Below, piece by piece: positions 56,975 through 64,000 of a stretch of 64,000 bases of DNA. Where the stretch lies: positions 215,688 through 279,687 of the forward strand of contig NZ_SNZJ01000003.1 in the NCBI RefSeq assembly GCF_004363555.1, written 5' to 3'. Origin of the DNA: Halomonas ventosae (GTDB taxonomy: Bacteria > Pseudomonadota > Gammaproteobacteria > Pseudomonadales > Halomonadaceae). A program made the translations under genes and the position numbers. Within the stretch, counting starts at the first letter, position 1. Every line of letters begins with the position of its first letter. Below the pieces are notes generated by a model. The model had not been told where the DNA came from, searched no databases, and saw nothing but the letters and a program-made list of their open reading frames with translations.

Positions 56975-58144
56975 ATGCATACGCCCTACAAGCCCCTCGA
57001 CTTCGGCCTCGACGACGAGCTGAACATGCTGCGTGACCAGGTCAACGCCTTCGCCCGCGACGAGATCGCCCCGCGCGCCGCCGAGATCGACGAGAAGAAC
57101 GAGTTCCCCAACGACCTCTGGGAGAAGTTCGGCGACATGGGCCTGCTCGGCATCACCGTCTCCGACGAGGACGGCGGCAGCGGCATGGGCTACCTGGCGC
57201 ACTGCATCGCCGTGGAGGAGATCTCCCGGGCCAGCGCCTCCGTGGGCCTCTCCTACGGCGCGCACTCCAACCTCTGCGTCAACCAGCTCAAGATCAATGC
57301 CAGTGCCGAGCAGAAGGCCAAGTACCTGCCCAAGCTGATCAGCGGCGAACACGTCGGCGCGCTGGCCATGTCTGAGCCGGGCGCCGGTTCCGACGTGGTC
57401 TCCATGAAGCTGCGCGCCCGCAAGGAGGGTGACAAGTACATCCTCAACGGCAACAAGATGTGGATCACCAACGGCCCCGATGCCGACGTGCTGGTGGTCT
57501 ACGCCAAGACCGACCCCGAGGCCGGCTCCAAGGGCATTACCGCCTTCATCATCGAGAAGGGCATGCCCGGCTTCTCCACCGCCCAGAAGCTCGACAAGCT
57601 GGGCATGCGCGGCTCCAACACCTGCGAGCTGGTGTTCGAGGACTGCGAGGTGCCGGAAGCGAACGTGCTCGGCGAGGTCGGCAAGGGCGTGCGCGTGCTG
57701 ATGAGCGGCCTGGACTATGAGCGTACCGTGCTCGCCGCCGGCCCCATCGGCATCATGCAGGCGGCGCTGGACATCGTGGTGCCCTACGTCCACGAGCGGA
57801 AGCAGTTCAACCAGGCCATCGGCGAGTTCCAGCTGGTGCAGGGCAAGATCGCCGACATGTACACCACCCTGAACGCCTGCCGCGCCTACCTCTACGCCGT
57901 GGCCGCCGGCTGCGACCGCGGCCAGACCTCGCGCAAGGACGCCGCCGGCGTGATCCTCTACTGCGCGGAGAAGGCCACCCAGGTGGCGCTGGACGCCATC
58001 CAGCTGCTCGGCGGCAACGGCTACATCAACGAGTACCCCACCGGGCGCCTGCTGCGCGATGCCAAGCTCTACGAGATCGGCGCTGGCACCAGCGAGATCC
58101 GCCGGATGCTGATCGGCCGCGAGATCTTTAACGAATCAGCATGA
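56975..58144 (+). CDS. liuA: Isovaleryl-CoA dehydrogenase
   Basis: A 389-residue acyl-CoA dehydrogenase. Features are [23 protein letters not shown], the FAD loop [42 protein letters not shown], and the helix with the catalytic Glu typical of IVD ([15 protein letters not shown], near residue 250). [41 protein letters not shown] ends the protein. It oxidises isovaleryl-CoA to 3-methylcrotonyl-CoA, the first committed step of the pathway encoded by the following genes. Confidence 0.96.
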   Translation: MHTPYKPLDFGLDDELNMLRDQVNAFARDEIAPRAAEIDEKNEFPNDLWEKFGDMGLLGITVSDEDGGSGMGYLAHCIAVEEISRASASVGLSYGAHSNLCVNQLKINASAEQKAKYLPKLISGEHVGALAMSEPGAGSDVVSMKLRARKEGDKYILNGNKMWITNGPDADVLVVYAKTDPEAGSKGITAFIIEKGMPGFSTAQKLDKLGMRGSNTCELVFEDCEVPEANVLGEVGKGVRVLMSGLDYERTVLAAGPIGIMQAALDIVVPYVHERKQFNQAIGEFQLVQGKIADMYTTLNACRAYLYAVAAGCDRGQTSRKDAAGVILYCAEKATQVALDAIQLLGGNGYINEYPTGRLLRDAKLYEIGAGTSEIRRMLIGREIFNESA

Positions 58145-58160
58145 TCGGTGACTTCTCGCT

Positions 58161-58224
58161 GTAGGAGCCTTGCGTGCAAGGCGATGGCAACGGGAGCTTA
58201 TCGCGCTGCAAGCAGCGCTCCTAC
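58161..58224. repeat. Inverted pair of REP elements between liuA and liuB
   Basis: A GTAGGAGC-type REP (58161-58184) faces an inverted copy (58201-58224) in the 124-bp gap. Each unit is itself a small palindrome. Such inverted REP pairs (REPINs) are spread by RAYT transposases and can form an mRNA hairpin. Confidence 0.75.
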
Positions 58225-58268
58225 AATGCGCCAGTGAGGCGCTGGTACCAGACTGCAAGGGATCGGAC

Positions 58269-59876
58269 ATGAGCATCCTCCAGACCCAGATCAACCCGCG
58301 CAGCGACGTCTTCCAGGGCAACGACGTCGCCATGCGCCACGAGGTCGGCAAGCTGCGCGAGCTGACCGCGGCCATCGCCCAGGGCGGCGGCCCCAAGGCC
58401 CGCGAGCGCCACGAGTCGCGCGGCAAGCTGTTCGTCCGCGACCGTATCGACCACCTGATCGACGAGGGCTCGCCCTTCCTCGAGTTCTCGTCGCTGGCCG
58501 CCCATGAGGTCTACGACTCCGCGGTGCCCGCCGCCGGGGTGGTCACCGGCATCGGCCGCGTCTCCGGGGTGGAGTGCGTGATCGTCGCCAACGACGCCAC
58601 GGTCAAGGGCGGCACCTACTTCCCGCTCACCGTGAAGAAGCACCTGCGCGCCCAGGAGATCGCCCGCAAGCACCGCCTGCCGTGCATCTACCTGGTCGAC
58701 TCCGGCGGCGCCTTCCTGCCCCGCCAGGATGAGGTCTTCCCGGATCGCGACCACTTCGGGCGCATCTTCTACAACCAGGCCACCCTCTCCGCCGAGGGCA
58801 TCCCGCAGATCGCCGTGGTGATGGGTTCGTGCACCGCGGGCGGCGCCTACGTGCCGGCCATGGCCGACGAGTCGATCATCGTCAAGGAGCAGGGCACCAT
58901 CTTCCTCGGCGGCCCGCCCCTGGTGAAGGCCGCCACCGGCGAGAGCATCAGCGCCGAGGACCTGGGCGGCGCCGACGTGCACGCCAAGGTGAGCGGCGTG
59001 GCCGACCACTACGCCGAGAACGACGCCCACGCCCTGCAGCTGGCGCGCGGCTGCGTCTCGCGGCTCAACTGGCAGAAGCGCGGCCAGCTCAAGATGCAGG
59101 CGCCCAAGCCCCCGCGCCTCGATCCCAGCGAGCTCTACGGCATCGTCGGCACCGACCTCAAGAAGCCCTACGACGTCCGCGAGGTGATCGGGCGCATCGT
59201 CGACGACTCCGACTTCGACGAGTTCAAGCGCTACTACGGCGACACCCTGGTCACCGGCTTCGCCCACATCCAGGGCTACCCGGTGGGCATCGTCGCCAAC
59301 AACGGCGTGCTGTTCTCCGAGTCCGCGGTCAAGGGCGCGCACTTCATCGAGCTGTGTGCCCAGCGCAAGATCCCGCTGATCTTCCTGCAGAACATCACCG
59401 GTTTCATGGTGGGCTCCAAGTACGAGCACGAGGGCATCGCCAAGCACGGCGCCAAGCTGGTCACCGCGGTGGCCTGCGCGAAGGTGCCCAAGTTCACCGT
59501 GCTGATCGGCGGCAGCTTCGGCGCCGGCAACTACGGCATGTGCGGCCGCGCCTACGATCCCAACCTGCTCTTCATGTGGCCCAACGCCCGCATCTCGGTG
59601 ATGGGCGGCGAGCAGGCCGCCGGCGTGCTCTCCCAGGTCAAGCGCGAGCAGATCGAGCGCGAGGGCCGCGAGTGGACCAAGGAGGAGGAAGAGGCCTTCA
59701 AGGCACCCACCCGCGAGCAGTACGAGCACCAGGGCCACCCCTACTACGCCAGCGCCCGGCTGTGGGACGACGGCGTGATCGACCCGCTGCAGACCCGCGA
59801 GATCCTCGGCCTGTCGCTGGCCGCCGCCATGAATGCCGAAGTGGAAGAGACCCGCTTCGGCGTGTTCCGGATGTGA
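58269..59876 (+). CDS. liuB: 3-methylcrotonyl-CoA carboxylase, carboxyltransferase subunit
   Basis: A 535-residue carboxyltransferase starting at [15 protein letters not shown]. Crotonase-fold motifs are [58 protein letters not shown], and [33 protein letters not shown] and [34 protein letters not shown] follow. It transfers CO2 from biotin to 3-methylcrotonyl-CoA. The GAG-rich C-terminal part is as in MccB. Confidence 0.96.
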   Translation: MSILQTQINPRSDVFQGNDVAMRHEVGKLRELTAAIAQGGGPKARERHESRGKLFVRDRIDHLIDEGSPFLEFSSLAAHEVYDSAVPAAGVVTGIGRVSGVECVIVANDATVKGGTYFPLTVKKHLRAQEIARKHRLPCIYLVDSGGAFLPRQDEVFPDRDHFGRIFYNQATLSAEGIPQIAVVMGSCTAGGAYVPAMADESIIVKEQGTIFLGGPPLVKAATGESISAEDLGGADVHAKVSGVADHYAENDAHALQLARGCVSRLNWQKRGQLKMQAPKPPRLDPSELYGIVGTDLKKPYDVREVIGRIVDDSDFDEFKRYYGDTLVTGFAHIQGYPVGIVANNGVLFSESAVKGAHFIELCAQRKIPLIFLQNITGFMVGSKYEHEGIAKHGAKLVTAVACAKVPKFTVLIGGSFGAGNYGMCGRAYDPNLLFMWPNARISVMGGEQAAGVLSQVKREQIEREGREWTKEEEEAFKAPTREQYEHQGHPYYASARLWDDGVIDPLQTREILGLSLAAAMNAEVEETRFGVFRM

Positions 59877-59883
59877 GGTCGAG

Positions 59884-60707
59884 ATGACACAGACAACTTC
59901 CCGACTGACGATCGACGACCGCGGCGTGGCCTGGCTGACCCTGGAGCGCCCGGACGTCCACAACGCCTTCGACGACCACCTGATCGCCGAGCTCAACGAT
60001 CATCTGCGCCGCGTGGGCGAGCTCGCCCACCGGGGCGAGGTGCGCGCGCTGGTGCTGGGCTCCGAGGGCAAGAGCTTCTCCGCCGGGGCGGACCTCAACT
60101 GGATGAAGCGCATGGTCGACTATGACTTCGAGGACAACCTGGCGGACTCCCGGGAGCTCTCGGCGCTGATGCACGGCCTGGACACCCTGCCCTGCCCCAC
60201 CCTGTGCCGGGTGCAAGGGGCCGCCTTCGGCGGCGCCGTGGGCCTGGCGGCCTGCTGCGACATCGTCATCGCCTCCGAGAAGGCGAAGTTCTGCCTCTCC
60301 GAGGTGAGGATCGGCCTCTCGCCGGCGGTGATCAGCCCCTACGTGCAGCGCGCTGTGGGCGAGCGCCAGATGCGTCGCTACGCCCTGACCGCCGAGGTCA
60401 TGGATGCCGCCACCGCCGAGGCCCTGGGCCTGGCCCACCGGGTGGTCGCACATGACGACCTGGACGCCGCCGTCGCGGCCATGGTCGACACCCTGCTTGG
60501 CACCTCACCCCAGGCCAGCCGCGCCACCAAGGCCCTGCTCGCCGAGGTGGCCCGCGAGCCCGACAGCAACACGACCCGCGATCATACCTGCCGGGTGATC
60601 AGCGAGCTGCGGGTCAGCCATGAAGGCCAGGAGGGGCTCGCCAGCTTCTTCGAGAAGCGCCGCCCCGCCTGGGCCCCCGACTCCCCCTCGAACACGGAGC
60701 GCCGTAA

Positions 60708-60711
<4 letters not shown>
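59884..60711 (+). CDS. liuC: Methylglutaconyl-CoA hydratase (enoyl-CoA hydratase family)
   Basis: A 275-residue crotonase starting at MTQTTSRLTIDDRG, 7 bp after liuB. Oxyanion-hole segments are GSEGKSFSAGADLNWMKRM and CRVQGAAFGGAVGLAACCDIVIAS; the catalytic Glu region is FCLSEVRIGLSPAVISPYV. It hydrates 3-methylglutaconyl-CoA to HMG-CoA. It overlaps liuD by ATGA. Confidence 0.94.
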
Positions 60712-62765
<2,054 letters not shown>

Positions 62766-62783
62766 TCGGGTGGAGCGCCCTTC

Positions 62784-62845
62784 GTAGGAGCGCTGCTTGC
62801 AGCGCGAAGGAGTTGCCCTTCGTGGGAGCGCTGCTTGCAGCGCGA
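62784..62845 (+). repeat. Tandem REP elements between liuD and liuE
   Basis: Two direct copies of a 24-bp REP (62784-62807 and 62822-62845) differ only at the third base (GTAGGAGC versus GTGGGAGC). They are embedded in a 38-bp period that also repeats GCCCTTC before each copy. The core GCGCTGC/GCAGCGC folds into a hairpin. Confidence 0.8.
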
Positions 62846-62967
62846 ATGGAGGCCGCAGGCCTCCCCTGCTGTCAAGCGCCACACAGGCCACAGCAACGCG
62901 TGGGCCGGCCAAGCTTTAACACCAAGCCTCGACATCGGCCCGCCGCGAGCAAGACAGGAGATAACCC

Positions 62968-63867
62968 ATGGCATTTCCCAAGCAGGTGCGCCTGGTCGAG
63001 GTCGGCCCGCGCGACGGGCTGCAGAACGAGCCCGAGCCGATCAGCACCACCACCAAGCTCGAGCTGATCGAGCGCCTTGGCGCGGCCGGCATCCGCTACA
63101 TCGAGGCGGCAAGCTTCGTCTCGCCCAAGTGGGTGCCGCAAATGGCCGACCACCAGCAGGTAATGAAGAACCTCGCCCGCCGCGACGGCGTGACCTACGC
63201 GGCGCTGACCCCCAACCTCAAGGGGCTGGAAGGCGCGCTGGAGTGCGGCGTCGAGGAGGTGGCGGTGTTCGGCGCCGCCTCCGAAGCCTTCTCGCAGAAG
63301 AACATCAACTGCTCCGTGGCCGAGTCCCTGGCCCGCTTCGAGCCGGTGCTCGAGCGCGCGCAGCAGGCCGGCGTGCGGGTGCGCGGCTACGTCTCCTGCG
63401 TGCTGGGCTGCCCCTACGAGGGCGAGATCGCCCCGGCCAAGGTGGCCGAAGTGAGCAAGGCGCTCTATGAGATGGGCTGCTACGAGGTCTCGCTGGGCGA
63501 CACCATCGGCACCGGCACGCCGCTCAAGGCCAAGCGCATGATCGAGGCCGTGAGCCGCGACATCCCCATGGACCAGCTCGCCGCCCACTTCCACGACACC
63601 TACGGCCAGGCGCTGGCCAACCTCTACGCAGTGATGGAGGAAGGCATCGCCGTGGTGGACAGCTCCGTCGCCGGCCTCGGCGGCTGCCCCTACGCCAAGG
63701 GCGCCTCCGGCAACGTGGCAAGCGAAGACGTGGTCTACCTGCTCAACGGCCTCGGCATCGAGACCGGCATCGACTTGGACGCCCTGGCCGCCACCGGCAC
63801 CTGGATCACCGAGACCATCGGGCGACCCAACCGCTCCAAGGTGGGAGTGGCGCTGGCCTCGAAGTAG
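62968..63867 (+). CDS. liuE: Hydroxymethylglutaryl-CoA lyase
   Basis: A 299-residue TIM-barrel lyase starting after AGGAGATAACCC. Features are VEVGPRDGLQNEPEPIST (substrate and metal site Arg-Asp), AASFVSPKWVPQMADHQQVM, SLGDTIGTGTPLKAKRMIE, HFHDTYGQALANLYA (metal His pair) and the catalytic Cys motif GLGGCPYAKGASGNVASEDVVYLL. It splits HMG-CoA to acetyl-CoA and acetoacetate, ending leucine catabolism. It is also known as mvaB. Confidence 0.96.
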   Translation: MAFPKQVRLVEVGPRDGLQNEPEPISTTTKLELIERLGAAGIRYIEAASFVSPKWVPQMADHQQVMKNLARRDGVTYAALTPNLKGLEGALECGVEEVAVFGAASEAFSQKNINCSVAESLARFEPVLERAQQAGVRVRGYVSCVLGCPYEGEIAPAKVAEVSKALYEMGCYEVSLGDTIGTGTPLKAKRMIEAVSRDIPMDQLAAHFHDTYGQALANLYAVMEEGIAVVDSSVAGLGGCPYAKGASGNVASEDVVYLLNGLGIETGIDLDALAATGTWITETIGRPNRSKVGVALASK

Positions 63868-63884
63868 GCACCGCCGCAAGTACG

Positions 63885-63900
63885 AAAAAGCCCCCGAGCC
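63885..63900 (+). terminator. Truncated liu operon terminator (left arm only)
   Basis: AAAAAGCCCCCGAGCC lies 18 bp after the liuE stop. It looks like the first arm of a bidirectional A-tract/stem/T-tract terminator, but the expected second arm (GGCTCGGGGGC plus T-run) is absent because an IS element starts within a few bases. Confidence 0.45.
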
Positions 63901-63905
63901 AGTGA

Positions 63906-64000
63906 TGAACTGCACCCCGAAAGTTGGACACCCTATCCAACCTTCGGGGTGTTTTTATGAGCAATCGGTACGACGAGTGGTTCAAGCTGCAGGTGGCACA
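63906..64000 (+). mobile_element. Left end of an IS3-family-like insertion sequence (partial)
   Basis: From about 63906 the sequence TGAACTGCACCCCGAAAGTT, followed by GGACA, matches the style of IS3-family terminal repeats. The element runs off the window. Its first 50 bp contain a long inverted repeat (63913-63928 with 63936-63951, one mismatch) followed by T5, a built-in terminator that would block read-through from outside. Confidence 0.7.
63957..64000 (+). CDS. Transposase OrfA start (partial)
   Basis: An ATG at 63957, just after the hairpin and T-run, opens a frame MSNRYDEWFKLQVA that continues off the window. Position relative to the IS end fits the first ORF of an IS3-type element, usually an HTH protein. 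Only 14 codons are visible. Confidence 0.5.
   Translation, partial: MSNRYDEWFKLQVA

Overview
The window is about 64 kb of high-GC DNA with very dense gene packing and many ATGA start/stop overlaps. It looks like a chromosome segment of a halophilic gammaproteobacterium, most likely Halomonadaceae. This is inferred from three things: a seven-subunit-type Mrp/Pha Na+(K+)/H+ antiporter operon, many solute-uptake systems (TRAP, TTT, peptide ABC, GntP, MFS), and REP elements with a GTAGGAGC core. No rRNA, tRNA, CRISPR array or phage was seen. One insertion sequence begins at the right edge.

Layout. (1) 1-1062: terminator of an off-window gene and a DUF4105 membrane protein. (2) 1139-9573, minus strand: an apparent catabolic operon reading dctPQM TRAP transporter, acetylpolyamine amidohydrolase-like enzyme, RidA, ornithine cyclodeaminase-like enzyme, second histone-deacetylase-fold enzyme, branched-chain-type aminotransferase, with an AraC regulator just upstream. 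(3) 9653-17768: a GntR regulator divergent from a split chromate transporter pair, then an AT-rich island (about 11.64-16.34 kb) with a TctCBA transporter and an amidase, then a short gamma-glutamyltransferase-like hydrolase. (4) 17994-27848: a GntR regulator divergent from a peptide ABC transporter operon that continues into an FAD dehydrogenase, a DMT exporter, a GNAT and a HisC-like aminotransferase. (5) 27876-31614: two tiny paralogous lipoproteins, an MFS transporter with a coupled 39-residue membrane peptide, and a GntP-family permease. (6) 31952-37715: mrpABCDEFG, with A and B fused. (7) 37723-39866: a CMD-like protein and a cysteine synthase-glutaredoxin fusion.

(8) 40032-44928: a large BTAD/SARP-type regulator leading an operon of a doubled DUF4242 protein, an OsmC protein and a flavoprotein monooxygenase. 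(9) 44929-47303: a sparse stretch with a small secreted protein and a periplasmic glycerophosphodiesterase. (10) 47340-50679: a tungstate ABC transporter (tupBCA) with a divergent HTH/PBP regulator and a perfect inverted repeat in between. (11) 50769-54634: squalene/phytoene synthase plus Idi, and a serine hydrolase with a membrane tail. (12) 54672-56703: a LysR regulator divergent from an SbtA-type bicarbonate transporter across a perfect 16-bp palindrome. (13) 56975-63867: the leucine/isovalerate catabolic operon liuABCDE behind a LiuR-like operator, with REP elements in two gaps. (14) 63906-64000: the left end of an IS3-like element that seems to have cut the liu terminator.

Much of the window is therefore scavenging and catabolism: each locus pairs an importer with its hydrolases or oxidoreductases and a local regulator. 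Three importers (TRAP, TTT, peptide ABC) carry a strong hairpin just after the binding-protein gene. The most promising candidates for undescribed biology are the TRAP/deacetylase/imine operon and the SARP-DUF4242-OsmC-flavoprotein operon.
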